Shown in pieces: positions 28,803 through 39,216 of a stretch of DNA of 64,000 nt (position 1 is its first letter; every line of letters starts with the position of its first letter). Below the pieces are notes generated by a model. The model was not told the origin of the DNA. It did no database searches and worked only from the letters and a program-made list of their open reading frames with translations. The stretch covers positions 90,551 through 154,550 of the forward strand of contig NZ_BQXM01000006.1 of assembly GCF_022836495.1 (NCBI RefSeq), in the 5' to 3' direction. The translations under genes and the position numbers were made by a program. The stretch is from Desulforhabdus sp. TSK (GTDB lineage Bacteria > Desulfobacterota > Syntrophobacteria > Syntrophobacterales > Syntrophobacteraceae).

Positions 28803-30056
28803 CTAGGCGGACTCTTGACTCTGGTTCCTGTAGAGCAACAAGGGACTGGCCTGTTTCAGGAGCACGTCCTCGTTGATGATGCATTCCTGGATCTCGGGCT
28901 GAGAGGGAAGGTCATACATGATGTCCAGCATGATATTTTCCATGATGGATCGAAGCCCTCTCGCCCCCGACTTCCGACGAATGGCCTCCTTGGCGATGGT
29001 CTTCAGCACGCCGTCCGTGAAGCGAAGACGCACATCCTCCAGTTCGAAAAGCTTCTTGTATTGCTTGACGAGAGCATTCTTGGGCTCCGTCAGGATGCTG
29101 ACCAGTTCATCCTCGGTGAGCTCGTTGAGCGTCGCGATGACGGGCAGCCGGCCCACAAACTCAGGAATCATCCCAAACTTGATGAGATCCTCCGGCTGAA
29201 TGCGCACCAGGACCTCACCGATGCTCTTCTGCTCTTTACTGCGAATTTCGGCGCCAAACCCCAGCCCCTTCACCCCAACGCGCGAATGAATGATATTCTC
29301 CAAATAGTTGAATGCTCCACCAACGATAAACAGAATGTTGGTGGTGTCGATCTTGATGAATTCCTGTTGCGGGTGTTTTCTGCCCCCCTTGGGAGGAACG
29401 TTGGCTACAGTGCCTTCCAAAATTTTGAGGAGGGCCTGCTGAACCCCTTCACCCGAGACGTCCCGGGTGATGGACGGGCTGTCCGACTTCTTAGCGATTT
29501 TGTCGATTTCATCAATGTAGACAATACCCCGGGAAGCCTTTTCGATGTCATAATCCGCTGCCTGAATCAGGCTGACCAGGATGTTTTCCACATCCTCGCC
29601 GACGTAACCCGCCTCCGTCAACGTCGTCGCGTCGGCAATGGTGAAAGGCACGTTCAGGATGCGTGCAAGAGTCTGAGCCAGGAGAGTTTTCCCGGAACCG
29701 GTCGGCCCGATCATGAGGATATTGCTCTTTTGCAGCTCCACATCGTTTTTATCGAGCTTCAATTCGATTCTTTTGTAGTGGTTGTGAACCGCCACCGAAA
29801 GAACCTTTTTGGCCCTTTCCTGCCCCACCACGTATTGATCCAAATAGTTCTTGATTTCAGCAGGTTTTGGAATCTGCGTGGCGCGAGCGGACTCTTCGCG
29901 TTCATACTCTTCAGCAATGATGTCGTTGCACAGCTCAACGCATTCGTCGCAGATGTACACCGTTGGCCCTGCGATGAGCTTCTTCACTTCATCCTGGCTC
30001 TTCCCACAAAAGGAGCATCTCAGCTCCCCACCTCGATCTTCACGCTTTCTAGCCAT
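28803..30056 (-). CDS. clpX: ATP-dependent Clp protease ATP-binding subunit ClpX
   Basis: A 417-residue AAA+ unfoldase that feeds substrates to ClpP. The N-terminal zinc-binding domain shows four Cys in [10 protein letters not shown] and [10 protein letters not shown] (about residues 10-38). Walker A is [15 protein letters not shown], Walker [11 protein letters not shown], and the ClpP-docking loop reads IGFG-like as [23 protein letters not shown] holds the sensor region. The start at 30056 follows AAGGAGG with 5-bp spacing. It is 400 bp from clpP, unlike the tight tig-clpP junction, so it may have its own promoter; a TATAAT-like box on the minus strand near 30173-30178 is a weak candidate. 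Confidence 0.97.
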   Translation of the reverse strand: MARKREDRGGELRCSFCGKSQDEVKKLIAGPTVYICDECVELCNDIIAEEYEREESARATQIPKPAEIKNYLDQYVVGQERAKKVLSVAVHNHYKRIELKLDKNDVELQKSNILMIGPTGSGKTLLAQTLARILNVPFTIADATTLTEAGYVGEDVENILVSLIQAADYDIEKASRGIVYIDEIDKIAKKSDSPSITRDVSGEGVQQALLKILEGTVANVPPKGGRKHPQQEFIKIDTTNILFIVGGAFNYLENIIHSRVGVKGLGFGAEIRSKEQKSIGEVLVRIQPEDLIKFGMIPEFVGRLPVIATLNELTEDELVSILTEPKNALVKQYKKLFELEDVRLRFTDGVLKTIAKEAIRRKSGARGLRSIMENIMLDIMYDLPSQPEIQECIINEDVLLKQASPLLLYRNQSQESA

Positions 30057-30394
30057 TAGTGCCTCCTTGGCCACATTATGAATGACATCGCGGCAAGGAT
30101 TGCTTCGCGATGCGACATATCATGCAGTATATGAGGTCCATTTGCCCTTTATTTCCCCATCGATCAGGCAGTATTATAACCACGCCCATTTCCCTTAGCC
30201 ACTTTTAATTGCCTTTTGACAAACCTTTCATAACGTTACACCCCTAACCCGATAATGGGGAAACGTCAATGCCTTTCCCTCAATAAATAACAAGTTTCAG
30301 TTGGAAAACAATAGGTCCACATCATCGGGCGGGAGACAGGAAGTGGAATGGAGCGCAATGCCCGGAAGGGGGGGTGAGTATTGGAAACAAGAAA

Positions 30395-30424
30395 GGTCCG
30401 AACCTTCCAAAGAAAGTCCGGACC
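30395..30424 (-). terminator. Possible terminator after clpP
   Basis: GGTCCG and CGGACC form a short stem about 18-nt loop apart, 42 bp past the clpP stop. On the minus strand it is followed by CTTTCTTGTTT. The stem is short, so this could be an attenuator or only partly active. The rest of the clpP-clpX gap (30057-30394) shows no gene. Confidence 0.4.
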
Positions 30425-30465
30425 CGTTTCAGGCGAAAAGATCCGATTTATATGGCTTCGTTCGT

Positions 30466-31077
30466 TTATGGCGCCGGGGTCAGAGCCTGGCCGATGCCCC
30501 GAGCCGTGATGACCTCGTCGATGAGTCCATAATCCTTGGCTTGTACTCCGGACATGAAAAAGTCTCGGTCGGTATCACGCTGAATCTGATCGATGCCCTT
30601 GCCGGTGTGGTGCATCAGGATCTGGTTCAATTCCTCGCGGAGTCGGAGGATTTCCCGGGCCTGAATGTCCACGTCCGTCGCCTGCCCCTGGAACCCCCCC
30701 ATGGGCTGGTGCAGCATGATGCGCACGTGGGGAAGAGCGAACCGTTTGCCCTTCACTCCGGCAGCCAGCAAAACCGCTGCCATGCTGGCGGCCTGCCCCA
30801 TGCACAGTGTCGAGACGTTGGGCTTGATATACTGCATTGTATCGTAGATGGCGAGCCCCGCCGTAACCAAACCTCCCGGCGAGTTGATGTAAAAATGGAT
30901 GTCTTTGTCCGGATCTTCGGATTCGAGAAAGAGCATCTGCGCGATGATGACATTGGCCACATCATCTGTCACGGCGGTGCCGAGAAAGATGATCCGGTCT
31001 CTCAAGAGGCGCGAATAGATGTCAAAAGCTCTTTCACCACGGCTGCTCTGTTCAATGACGACAGGGATGAGGGACAT
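30466..31077 (-). CDS. clpP: ATP-dependent Clp protease proteolytic subunit
   Basis: A 203-residue ClpP serine protease. The N-terminus [24 protein letters not shown] is canonical. The catalytic triad is Ser98 in GQAASMA, His123 in MLHQP, and Asp172 in the QRDTDRD segment. Length is typical. It starts 3 bp after the tig stop, so the two are translationally linked. ClpX, its partner, is the next gene. Confidence 0.98.
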   Translation of the reverse strand: MSLIPVVIEQSSRGERAFDIYSRLLRDRIIFLGTAVTDDVANVIIAQMLFLESEDPDKDIHFYINSPGGLVTAGLAIYDTMQYIKPNVSTLCMGQAASMAAVLLAAGVKGKRFALPHVRIMLHQPMGGFQGQATDVDIQAREILRLREELNQILMHHTGKGIDQIQRDTDRDFFMSGVQAKDYGLIDEVITARGIGQALTPAP

Positions 31078-31080
31078 TGC

Positions 31081-32397
31081 CTACTCCTGATCTGTAGTGG
31101 GGTCGCTCCCCGTGGGGGAGACTTCCTTGGAAACCGCTGATTCCTCCAGCAGCTTCAAAACTTTATCTTGTACCTTGCTCTCTTTGGACTGTTCCACCAG
31201 GGGGCTGTCAGCGAACTCAGCCTTCACCTTCTCCACATCCATGCGGGCATAGAGAGCGATCTGCCGGTAAATCTCATCCACTTCCTCCTCGGTCAGTTCG
31301 ATGCCCTCCTGCCTGGCGATCTGCACCAGAATCAACCTCTGGCTGATGTTCTTGATGGCCTGCGGGCGATATTCTCCCCGGATCTCGGGTGTGCTGAACT
31401 TGGATCCGTCGATCTTCAGTCCCTGGCTTTCAAACTGGTTGAGAAGAAGGTCGATGAGCCGATCCACTTCTCGATCGATCACTTTATCCGAAAGGTCCAG
31501 CTGGACCTTCCCCACAAGCTGATCAATGATCTGCTGGCGGGCGGCCATGGAGACCCGCTCTTCCTGCTGCTTGACGAGGCGTTCCCGAATGTTCTCCTTG
31601 AGGGCTTCCAGGGTGTCGAACTTCACGGTTTGAGCCAGCTCGTCGTTCAGCTCAGGAAGCTCCTTTTCTTTCAACTCTCTGATCTGGACCTCGAAGTGAA
31701 CGCGTTTGCCCTTGATTTCGGGCATCGTAGCGTCCTCGGGATAGTCCAGGTCAAAAGATAGGGTCTCCCCGACGCGATGTCCAATGAGATGCCCGTCAAA
31801 TTCGGGATGAAGGGCCTTTTTCCCCACCTCGACCATGAAGTCGCTGGTCTTTCCCTTTTCAAAGACCGATCCATCGACGGTCGGTACGAAATCCGTCAAA
31901 ACCGCGTCCCCTTCCTGGATGGGGCGATCCGTATCAACCGTCCGAAGCTGAGCATTCTGCTCGCGGATGCGCTCCAGTTCGGTCTGGATCTGATCGTCGC
32001 TGACGGACACAGGGGATTTGGTGATTTCCAATCCCTTGTAGCCTTCAACCTCGAAAGGAGGGGCCACATCCACCACTGCCGTGTAAACAAAGGTGCCGTT
32101 GTCTTCAAAGCGGGTTTCATTCACATCCGCTTCTACGAGGGGATGCAGATCCGCTTCTCGCAGCGCATCGTTGAAGGTTTCCTGGATGAATTGGGAAGAG
32201 ACCTCGTGCTCGACGTTCTTGCCGTAATAGGATTTGAGGATATTGCGAGGCACTTTGCCGGGTCGGAAGCCTTTGATGCGAGCCTGTTTGGCAAGATCCC
32301 GATACCTCGTATCCAGTTCCTTCTGGACCTTTGCTGCGGGGATTTCCACATGAACCTGTTTTTGAGTGTTGCTAAGGTCGACAACGGAAACATTCAT
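31081..32397 (-). CDS. tig: Trigger factor (ribosome-bound chaperone)
   Basis: A 438-residue chaperone and peptidyl-prolyl isomerase that meets nascent chains at the ribosome exit. The ribosome-binding loop is in [12 protein letters not shown] (about residues 46-57). The FKBP-like domain spans about 150-245 ([20 protein letters not shown]). The rest is the helical C-terminal cradle with a Lys/Glu-rich, Ser/Thr-ended tail. I prefer the ATG at 32397 over a GTG two codons upstream; the ribosome-binding site is weak for both. It heads the tig-clpP-clpX cluster. Confidence 0.96.
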   Translation of the reverse strand: MNVSVVDLSNTQKQVHVEIPAAKVQKELDTRYRDLAKQARIKGFRPGKVPRNILKSYYGKNVEHEVSSQFIQETFNDALREADLHPLVEADVNETRFEDNGTFVYTAVVDVAPPFEVEGYKGLEITKSPVSVSDDQIQTELERIREQNAQLRTVDTDRPIQEGDAVLTDFVPTVDGSVFEKGKTSDFMVEVGKKALHPEFDGHLIGHRVGETLSFDLDYPEDATMPEIKGKRVHFEVQIRELKEKELPELNDELAQTVKFDTLEALKENIRERLVKQQEERVSMAARQQIIDQLVGKVQLDLSDKVIDREVDRLIDLLLNQFESQGLKIDGSKFSTPEIRGEYRPQAIKNISQRLILVQIARQEGIELTEEEVDEIYRQIALYARMDVEKVKAEFADSPLVEQSKESKVQDKVLKLLEESAVSKEVSPTGSDPTTDQE

Positions 32398-32459
32398 TTC
32401 CACGTTCTTTCGCCTTTCTGTTGAAAAGTCAGGGTAGTGAGAGCACCATCGTATTTGCC

Positions 32460-32546
32460 TGGTGCGAGAGGGGGGACTCGAACCCCCATCCTGCAGGCAG
32501 GGCTGGATCCTAAGTCCAGTGCGTCTACCAGTTTCGCCACTCTCGC
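32460..32546 (-). tRNA. tRNA-Leu (UAG)
   Basis: An 87-nt class II tRNA with a long variable arm (CCCTGCCTGCAGG) and encoded CCA. The acceptor stem pairs GCGAGAG with CTCTCGC, and the loop CTTAGGA gives UAG, reading CUN codons. It sits 62 bp upstream of tig on the same strand. Confidence 0.95.
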
Positions 32547-32671
32547 CCGATTGAACATCCGTCTATGTGCCGCAAAATTTTCTTAAAATCACTTTTGAAC
32601 GGGAAAGTCAAGGAAAAGAAAACCCAAAACCGGGGTACGCTCATCCTCCGGGCAGGCCCTACACCCGGCAC

Positions 32672-33124
32672 CTATTCCCAACTCACGACATCGGCATTCT
32701 CTCCTTCGCCCCCCTCCTGGCCATCCGCCCCAAGGGAATAAAGGTCGTAATCACCGTGCTCGCCGGGGAATCGGTAAACATATGCGTGCCCCCACGGATC
32801 AGGAGGGATGTCCTTGGACATGTACGGTCCGTCCCAGGTGTCGCGGTTGGGATTCTTGCGCAGGGCATCCAGGCCTTCCTCGGAGGATGGGTAGGAGCCG
32901 ATGTCCAGGCGATAGGCGTCCAGGGCAGTGGAGAGCATGGAGATCTGGGCCTTCGCCGCCTTTTGTTTGGAGCTTCCCACCTTTTGAAACATTTTGGGAG
33001 CGACCAGGGCCGCCAGCAGCCCCAGAATGATCATGACAATCAAGAGCTCGATGAGCGTAAAGCCCTTCTGGCGACGGGCGATTTTGTATTCATTTTCTCT
33101 GAACCGGACATGATTCTTTTCCAT
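32672..33124 (-). CDS. gspG: Type II secretion major pseudopilin (GspG-like)
   Basis: A 150-residue class III signal-peptide protein. The leader of 21 residues ends RRQKG, then FTLIELLIVMIILGLLAALVAPK is the methylated, hydrophobic pilin helix. QKAAKAQISMLSTALDAYRLDIGSYPSSEEGLDAL, then DPWGHAYVYRFPGEHGDYDLYSLGADGQ is the GspG signature, including calcium-binding residues near the end. I chose ATG 33124, 7 bp after GGAG; the longer upstream frame runs through an intergenic repeat. No other gsp genes are adjacent, so it is an orphan here. Confidence 0.92.
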   Translation of the reverse strand: MEKNHVRFRENEYKIARRQKGFTLIELLIVMIILGLLAALVAPKMFQKVGSSKQKAAKAQISMLSTALDAYRLDIGSYPSSEEGLDALRKNPNRDTWDGPYMSKDIPPDPWGHAYVYRFPGEHGDYDLYSLGADGQEGGEGENADVVSWE

Positions 33125-33286
33125 AAGGGTCTCCATAAATCTGACTTGAGGAATCGGTTTCCAGGGCCAAAATTTCCGCAGCGTATCCTTTAAATAAAAT
33201 CCTCTCCAATAAATAAGCGCCTCTCCAAAATCCTTCAACCGGACCCGCTCCCGGCAATGGAATTGACTGAACCCACTTTCGCCATT

Positions 33287-33351
33287 CCGGCGAAAGCCGG
33301 AATCCAGGAAAATAAAGACTTTCTGGACCCCGGTTTTCACCGGGGTGACGT
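33287..33351. repeat. ATTCCGGCGAAAGCCGGAAT-family palindrome, copy 1
   Basis: ATTCCGGCGAAAGCCGGAAT is itself palindromic. It is followed by CCAGGAAAATAAAGACTTTC, then CTGGACCCCGGTTTTCACCGGGGTGACG, a second stem-loop. Related copies lie near 55.43, 61.44 and 62.0 kb. The rest of 33125-33507 shows no gene. Confidence 0.75.
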
Positions 33352-33507
33352 TGAGTCAACAGCATTGCCCGCTCCCGGGAGGAGGGGGGCTGTTGGGCCG
33401 GCTCTACATACCGACTGAAATTTAAAGGGAATTCCGCCTGAAGAAGGTTTTAGCCGAGAGGCCTGCCCGTGTCAATGTGACGCAGGGGAGAAATGCTAAA
33501 AAGTCGT

Positions 33508-34428
33508 TCACCTGAGTGCATGGTCCTTTCCCTGATAGAGACCGTATTTTTCCATGTAAGCGTGCAAAGCCCGGAGGTTTTCACTCTTCTCCAGTGCCCA
33601 GGACGGTGCGACCAGCTCTTCTGGATGGGGGTCTCCCGTCAGTCGCTGAATGATGACGTGGGGCGGCAGGAGTGTCAGGAATTCGGCGGCCATCGAAACG
33701 TATTCCTCTCGGGAGAGGCATTGGTATTGCCCCTGCTCGTACCAGGATTCGAGAGGCGTGCCGCGCACGACATAGAGCAGATGAATCTTGACGGACTGGA
33801 TGTCGTGGTTGGCCACGAAACGTGCCGTATTGAGCATCAGTTCCCGATCCTCCCCGGGAAGTCCCAGGATCACATGCGCGCACACGGGGATTCCCCTCTC
33901 TCGCGTGCGGCGGAGGGCGCTCTCGAAAGCTGCCACGTCATGACCCCGGTGGATGCGGGAGAGAGTGTCATCATTGGCCGACTGGAGCCCGTATTCGAGC
34001 CAGATGAGTCGCTGTTGGGAAAGCTCCTGGAGGTGGTCGAGCACCTCCTCGGAAACACAATCCGGACGTGTGCCGATGGTGAGTCCAACGACATCGGGGT
34101 CGGAGAGCGCCTCAGCATAAAGAGACCTGAGGCGGGGCAGGGGGGCATAAGTGTTGGTGAAAGACTGAAAATACCCAAGAAATTTTATGGCCTTGTATCG
34201 CCGTTTCAAGTAGGCTTTTGCATTGGCCAGTTGTTCCGTTATACTTTTGGACTGCTGTGCCGCGCCGGTCCCCGAACCGCGCTCATTGCAGTAAATGCAG
34301 CCCCCGGTACCCAGGGTCCCGTCACGGTTGGGGCAGGTCAATCCTGCGTCCAGGGTGATTTTTTGGACACGGCAGCCGAAGAGCTCCCGCAGGTAGGAAT
34401 TGTAGTCTCTGTATGGTTTTGAAGCCAT
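33508..34428 (-). CDS. TIGR01212-family radical SAM protein (YhcC-like)
   Basis: A 306-residue radical SAM protein. It starts [13 protein letters not shown] and has the spaced cluster motif [16 protein letters not shown] (about 32-47), where the three Cys bind a [4Fe-4S] cluster; the first gap is longer than the usual CX3CX2C, as in the TIGR01212/YhcC group. [40 protein letters not shown] and [15 protein letters not shown] are typical. The substrate is unknown. The start has a poor ribosome-binding site. It is divergent from mnmG, 151 bp away. Confidence 0.92.
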   Translation of the reverse strand: MASKPYRDYNSYLRELFGCRVQKITLDAGLTCPNRDGTLGTGGCIYCNERGSGTGAAQQSKSITEQLANAKAYLKRRYKAIKFLGYFQSFTNTYAPLPRLRSLYAEALSDPDVVGLTIGTRPDCVSEEVLDHLQELSQQRLIWLEYGLQSANDDTLSRIHRGHDVAAFESALRRTRERGIPVCAHVILGLPGEDRELMLNTARFVANHDIQSVKIHLLYVVRGTPLESWYEQGQYQCLSREEYVSMAAEFLTLLPPHVIIQRLTGDPHPEELVAPSWALEKSENLRALHAYMEKYGLYQGKDHALR

Positions 34429-34579
34429 TTGCCGTTCGATCCAGTGCGAAAGAAAGAGTGCAGGAAACCTTTTTCACATGTGCACCCGGGGATTTTTGCA
34501 CGAAGGGAATGAAGTTTCAAGGCCGGCCGATGCTCTTGCCCCCACCTCCATCACATCTTTTGAGAGGGGATTTTTGAAG

Positions 34580-36502
34580 ATGACCCGCCCTCATGACGTC
34601 ATTGTCGTCGGCGCAGGCCATGCCGGATGCGAAGCCGCTCTAGCGGCTGCGCGCATGGGATGCCGCACGCTGATCTTTTCCATCACCCTCGACATGGTGG
34701 CCCACATGCCGTGCTCCCCGTCGGTGGGAGGGATTGGGAAGGGGCACCTGGTAAAGGAAATCGATGCGTTGGGAGGGGAAATGGCCAAAGTTACGGATCG
34801 TACGGCCATTCAATTCCGTATTCTGAATACGAAGAAAGGCCCTGCCGTTCGGGGCACCCGCACGCAGAACGATAAAGTACTCTACCGACGGCTCATGAAG
34901 CATGCGCTGGAGCTTCAAGAGAATCTCGAGCTGAAGCAGACTCTCGTGGAATCCCTGGTAGTGGAGGGAGACCGCGTTGTGGGAGTCGTGGATCAACTGG
35001 GAGTCTTTTTCCCGTCTCAGACGGTTGTCCTGGCGACGGGCACCTTTCTGCACGGCCTGGTGCACATCGGTCGGACGCGGGTGCCCGCCGGGCGATCGGG
35101 TGAATTTCCCGCCACGGCTCTGGCGGACCAGTTGCACCGGATGGGGTTCACGCTGGGGCGGATGAAGACGGGAACCCCCGCGCGCATCCGCCGGCAGAGC
35201 ATCGACTTCACGCCCTTCCGGGAGCAGGGAGGAGATGATCGTCCCCGGCCGTTCTCCCTGCGCACCGATGAAATCATCCTGCCCCAGGTTTCCTGCTTTA
35301 TAGGAAGGACCCATGAGCGCACTCACGAGCAGGTGCGCCGCCACATTCACCTTTCACCCCTTTATAACGGAACGATCCAAGGCGTCTCGGCCCGCTACTG
35401 TCCCTCCCTGGAAGACAAAATCATGCGTTTTCCAGGCAAGGAATTTCACCAGATCATCCTGGAACCGGAGGGGCTGGAAACCGAAGAGATCTACGCCAGT
35501 GGAACGGGGAACTCGCTACCTTACGAAGTGCAGATGGAGCTCATCCGAACCATTCCCGGCCTGGAGGAAGCGGAGGTGATGCGGCCGGCCTATGCCATCG
35601 AGTACGATTTCGTCCAGCCGACTCAGCTCCTGCCCACCCTCGAGACGAAACACCTCCGGGGTCTCTACCTTGCCGGCCAGATCAACGGGACTTCGGGCTA
35701 CGAGGAAGCCGCTGCCCAGGGGCTTTGGGCCGGCATCAATGCGGCTTTGAAGGTGCAGAAGCGGCCTCCTTTTATACTGCACCGCTCCGAGGCATACATG
35801 GCTGTCATGGTCGATGATCTGGTCACGCGAGGGACCAACGAGCCCTACCGTATCTTCACTTCCCGAGCGGAATACCGGCTGCTCCTGCGAGAAGACAATG
35901 CCGACATGCGCCTGCTGCAGAAAGGGTGTGAGCTGGGCCTGCATCCCGCTTCCGCCCTCAGGGAGCTTCAGGAAAGGCGTGAAGCCCTCCAGTCGGAGCT
36001 GGACCGCCTGCGCCGCACGCAGCTGCGTCCGTCACCTGTCCTCAATGCGCTGCTGGCGAAAAAGGGCTCTCCTCCCCTGGAAGAGCCCATCTCCCTCGAC
36101 AGGCTGCTCAAGCGTCCGGAATTTCACTACGAGGATGTCCAGGAACTGGCACCGGCGCCTGCCCCCCTCTCGGAAAAGACGAAGGAGCAGGTGGAGGTGG
36201 AATGTAAATATGAAGGGTATCTCAGGCGGCAGGAATTGGAGATCAAGAAGTTCAACTCCCTGGAGAACATGCTCCTCCCCGAAGGATTTCCCTATGACAG
36301 TGTCCCTGGGCTCTCCAATGAGATCAGGCAGAAGCTGGGAGCCTTGAGGCCGCTATCGCTGGGCCAGGCTTCCCGCGTGCCGGGTGTGACTCCCGCAGCC
36401 CTGTCCGCACTGATGATCTATCTGAAGCGTTTTCGCTCCCAGGAAGGCGAAGGAAGGGAAGATGCTGGTGTGAAGAACCCTTTGTCGGCAGAAAAAACTT
36501 GA
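34580..36502 (+). CDS. mnmG: tRNA uridine-5-carboxymethylaminomethyl modification enzyme MnmG
   Basis: A 640-residue FAD protein (GidA) that, with MnmE, modifies the wobble uridine of several tRNAs. The dinucleotide fold is [41 protein letters not shown] and [15 protein letters not shown] are hallmarks, as is [36 protein letters not shown] lies in the C-terminal helical domain that contacts MnmE. I chose ATG 34580, where the family N-terminus begins; a frame 34 codons longer lacks support. mnmE is not adjacent. Confidence 0.97.
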   Translation: MTRPHDVIVVGAGHAGCEAALAAARMGCRTLIFSITLDMVAHMPCSPSVGGIGKGHLVKEIDALGGEMAKVTDRTAIQFRILNTKKGPAVRGTRTQNDKVLYRRLMKHALELQENLELKQTLVESLVVEGDRVVGVVDQLGVFFPSQTVVLATGTFLHGLVHIGRTRVPAGRSGEFPATALADQLHRMGFTLGRMKTGTPARIRRQSIDFTPFREQGGDDRPRPFSLRTDEIILPQVSCFIGRTHERTHEQVRRHIHLSPLYNGTIQGVSARYCPSLEDKIMRFPGKEFHQIILEPEGLETEEIYASGTGNSLPYEVQMELIRTIPGLEEAEVMRPAYAIEYDFVQPTQLLPTLETKHLRGLYLAGQINGTSGYEEAAAQGLWAGINAALKVQKRPPFILHRSEAYMAVMVDDLVTRGTNEPYRIFTSRAEYRLLLREDNADMRLLQKGCELGLHPASALRELQERREALQSELDRLRRTQLRPSPVLNALLAKKGSPPLEEPISLDRLLKRPEFHYEDVQELAPAPAPLSEKTKEQVEVECKYEGYLRRQELEIKKFNSLENMLLPEGFPYDSVPGLSNEIRQKLGALRPLSLGQASRVPGVTPAALSALMIYLKRFRSQEGEGREDAGVKNPLSAEKT

Positions 36503-36616
36503 TTAGATGTCAATGATTCCTATAGAGTGATTTAGCATAGTTTCCGTCAATGTACCATTCAATGTTCAAAGCCTCGACTGAATCATTTCAGGCACGGTCC
36601 ACAAGGGGGAAATTTG

Positions 36617-37045
36617 ATGGAGGAGATCAACGACAAAGATTTCATAACGACGCTCAGGGAGCATGGTCTGCAGGTGACCTATCAGAGGTTGGCCATTTAC
36701 CAGGCGCTTTACTTTACGAAGGAGCATCCCAGTGCGGAGTTGATCTACCAGCAGGTTAAAAAGCGCTTTCCCATGATCTCTCTGGGAACCGTTTACAAGA
36801 CCTTGGAAAAATTTTACGAAGTCGGGCTCATCCAAAAAGTCAGCCCCCTCACCGAGGTGGCTCGATACGATGCCACCGTCAGCTCGCATTATCACATGGT
36901 TTGCCTGAAATGCCAGGCCATTGCGGATGTCCATGGGTTCGAGGTTACAGGAAACATCCCGCTTCCTGAAGGAAACCATTTCCAGGTCGTGCGCCAGCAG
37001 GTTGTCTTCCAGGGCTACTGCTCGGACTGTCAGGAGAGTGCCTGA
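36617..37045 (+). CDS. Fur-family regulator, PerR-like
   Basis: A 142-residue metal-dependent repressor. Winged helix: LREHGLQVTYQRLAIYQALYF through ISLGTVYKTLEKFYEVGLI. DATVSSHYHMVCLKC holds metal-site His residues and the first zinc Cys pair; CSDC near the end is the second. Two CxxC pairs and an HYHMVC motif are typical of PerR/Fur. The choice between peroxide and iron sensing cannot be made from sequence alone. ATG 36617 is 7 bp after GGGGG. It lies 258 bp upstream of etfB. Confidence 0.88.
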   Translation: MEEINDKDFITTLREHGLQVTYQRLAIYQALYFTKEHPSAELIYQQVKKRFPMISLGTVYKTLEKFYEVGLIQKVSPLTEVARYDATVSSHYHMVCLKCQAIADVHGFEVTGNIPLPEGNHFQVVRQQVVFQGYCSDCQESA

Positions 37046-37303
37046 CCTGCCCCTCCCAATGGATGTCCAAACATTTTTTGTCTCTTTGCCCAGGATTCTT
37101 TTGACATTCCTGTTCAGAATCATCCTTTTGCTCATCCCTGCCTTTTTGTTTCTGCTTGAATCGACGAAGGGGATTATGCTAAGGGATGCAACCAGCGGGG
37201 AGCATGGAATTTTTGTTTCAATCAAATCGTGTGTTTCATCGCAGGATGGTATTTATCCAAATCACATAAGGATTTAAGGAAGGGAAAAGAAGGAGGAAGA
37301 ACC

Positions 37304-38101
37304 GTGAACATTGTCGTGGTGTTGAAGCAAACTCCTGATACTGAATCGGTCATTCGCATTGCTGCTGATGGCAAGTCCGTGGTCACCGACGGGTTCAAGT
37401 GGATCATCAATCCGTACGATGAATTTGCAGTGGAAGCGGCCCTGCGCTTGAAACAGCAACATGGGGGAACGGTGACGATTTTGAGCTACGGTCCTCAGCG
37501 CGTGGTGGAGTCCATTCGTACGGCTCTGGCCATGGGTGCGGACAATGCGGTGATGATCGCGGATGACGCCATCGAAAGCTATGGACGTTTGAAGCTGGCT
37601 AAGGCTGTTGCAGCTGCCATCAAGCAGCTGAACGCCGACATCGTTTTGATGGGCTCTCGGGCGGTGGATTACGATATGGCCCAGCGCGGCCCCATGGTGG
37701 CCGAATTCCTGGATTGGCCCCATCTGCCCCTGGCGGTATCCATTGAATGCGACGGGAGCAAGGTCACCATCCAAAGGCCTATCGAAGGTGGGAAAGTGAC
37801 CATGCAATCGACGTTGCCCGTCCTGGTGACGTTTGGTGGCTCCCATGCCGTCTGGAATCCCAGATATGCTTCTTTGCCCGGCATTATGAAAGCAAAAAAG
37901 AAACCTTTGGCCACAAAATCTCTGGCCGATCTCGGGCTGGATGCCGCGGAATTCACTCCCGATAAGGCCAAGGTGCGGAACATTTCCCTGGAAATGCCCG
38001 CGGAGCGTGCGGCGGGAAGGATCATCAATGGAGATCTGGACACTGCCGGCAAGGCTGCAGAGTTGGTCAGAGTGTTGCACGAAGAAGCTAAAGTGATCTA
38101 A
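37304..38101 (+). CDS. etfB: Electron transfer flavoprotein beta subunit
   Basis: A 265-residue EtfB. It starts at a GTG (AGGAGGAAGAACC before it) with the canonical VNIVVVLKQTPDTESVIRI. NPYDEFAVEAALRLK and MGSRAVDYDMAQRGPMVAEFLDWPHLPLAV are typical of the AMP-binding beta subunit. EtfAB passes electrons from acyl-CoA dehydrogenases or, in bifurcating complexes, between NADH, ferredoxin and crotonyl-CoA. It is 12 bp upstream of etfA; the next gene is an acyl-CoA ligase, which fits fatty-acid oxidation. Confidence 0.96.
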   Translation: MNIVVVLKQTPDTESVIRIAADGKSVVTDGFKWIINPYDEFAVEAALRLKQQHGGTVTILSYGPQRVVESIRTALAMGADNAVMIADDAIESYGRLKLAKAVAAAIKQLNADIVLMGSRAVDYDMAQRGPMVAEFLDWPHLPLAVSIECDGSKVTIQRPIEGGKVTMQSTLPVLVTFGGSHAVWNPRYASLPGIMKAKKKPLATKSLADLGLDAAEFTPDKAKVRNISLEMPAERAAGRIINGDLDTAGKAAELVRVLHEEAKVI

Positions 38102-38113
38102 AGGAGAAAGAAG

Positions 38114-39103
38114 ATGTCGAAATGTGTTTGCGTGGTTGCTGAATACCGTGCAGGGGACTTTCGCCGTGTTGCATATGAAGTGGCCAGTGAAGGAAAGCGG
38201 ATTGCAGATATTCTCGGCACAAACGTCTGCGCGGTTCTCGTGGGATCGAATGTCATGGACAAGGCTCCCACCCTGGGACGGTACGGCGTGGACAAAGTCT
38301 ATGTAGCCGATGATCCCGCCCTGGAGAATTATTTGCCGGAAACTCATGTGCCTGTGATCGCCGACCTCATCAAAAAGTGTGATCCGGCCCTGGTACTCCT
38401 TTCAGCATCCGTGGACGGTAAAGACCTGTCCGCCCGCCTCTCGGCCCGCCTGGAAGAGGGACTCGTGCAGGACTGCACCGAGATCGTCGTCGACGGCGGA
38501 AAAATCAAGGTCAAGAAGCCCATCTACGCCGGAAAATGCCTTGCCTGGAGTCAATGGGCGGAAGGCGCTATGCCGCTCATTTCCTGCCGGCCCAACGTCA
38601 TGAGCTGTATGGCGCCCATGGAGGACAAGAAGGCCGAAGTGGAAAAAGTCGATGTCGCCGTTCCTCAGGCTCGTTCTTCCGTAACGGGTCTCGAACTGGA
38701 TACCTCCGGCCGCGTCGGGCTGTCCGGTGCTGAAATAATCGTCTCCGGCGGGCGGGGTATGAAGGAAGCCTCTAATTTCTCCATATTGGAAGAGCTTGCC
38801 AAGCTGCTGGGCGCTGCAGTGGGCGCCTCACGCGCTGCAGTGGATTCCGGGTGGCGTCCCCATGCCGACCAGGTGGGCCAGACGGGTAAGGTCGTCAACC
38901 CCAATCTGTACATCGCCGCGGGCATTTCAGGGGCCATTCAGCATTTGGCGGGCATGGGCTCTTCAAAATTCATCGTGGCTATCAACAAGGATGCGGATGC
39001 GCCCATCTTCAGCAAGGCCGACTATGGCATCGTGGAAGACCTGTTCGCCTTCATTCCTGCGTTGACGGAAGAAGTTCGCAAATTGAAGAGCACCTGTTCC
39101 TAA
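38114..39103 (+). CDS. etfA: Electron transfer flavoprotein alpha subunit
   Basis: A 329-residue EtfA. The C-terminal FAD domain is plain: [41 protein letters not shown], then [30 protein letters not shown] and [21 protein letters not shown]. No ferredoxin-like N-terminal extension is present, unlike some clostridial EtfA. It is preceded by AAAGGAGAAAGAAG and co-transcribed with etfB. Confidence 0.96.
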   Translation: MSKCVCVVAEYRAGDFRRVAYEVASEGKRIADILGTNVCAVLVGSNVMDKAPTLGRYGVDKVYVADDPALENYLPETHVPVIADLIKKCDPALVLLSASVDGKDLSARLSARLEEGLVQDCTEIVVDGGKIKVKKPIYAGKCLAWSQWAEGAMPLISCRPNVMSCMAPMEDKKAEVEKVDVAVPQARSSVTGLELDTSGRVGLSGAEIIVSGGRGMKEASNFSILEELAKLLGAAVGASRAAVDSGWRPHADQVGQTGKVVNPNLYIAAGISGAIQHLAGMGSSKFIVAINKDADAPIFSKADYGIVEDLFAFIPALTEEVRKLKSTCS

Positions 39104-39216
39104 ATCGATAAAGATCGGTTCGTGTTGCATGGGCGAGAAGCCGGGGCGGAAGCTGTTTCCCCTGGCTTCTCCCATTTTGAAGGGGATAGCGGCAACTGCA
39201 TCCCGGTGGAGGATGG

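Noticed and set aside
34580..36502. mnmG as a marker of a nearby replication origin
   Set aside because: mnmG often lies near oriC, but no DnaA boxes, dnaA, rpmH, mnmE or parAB are visible here.
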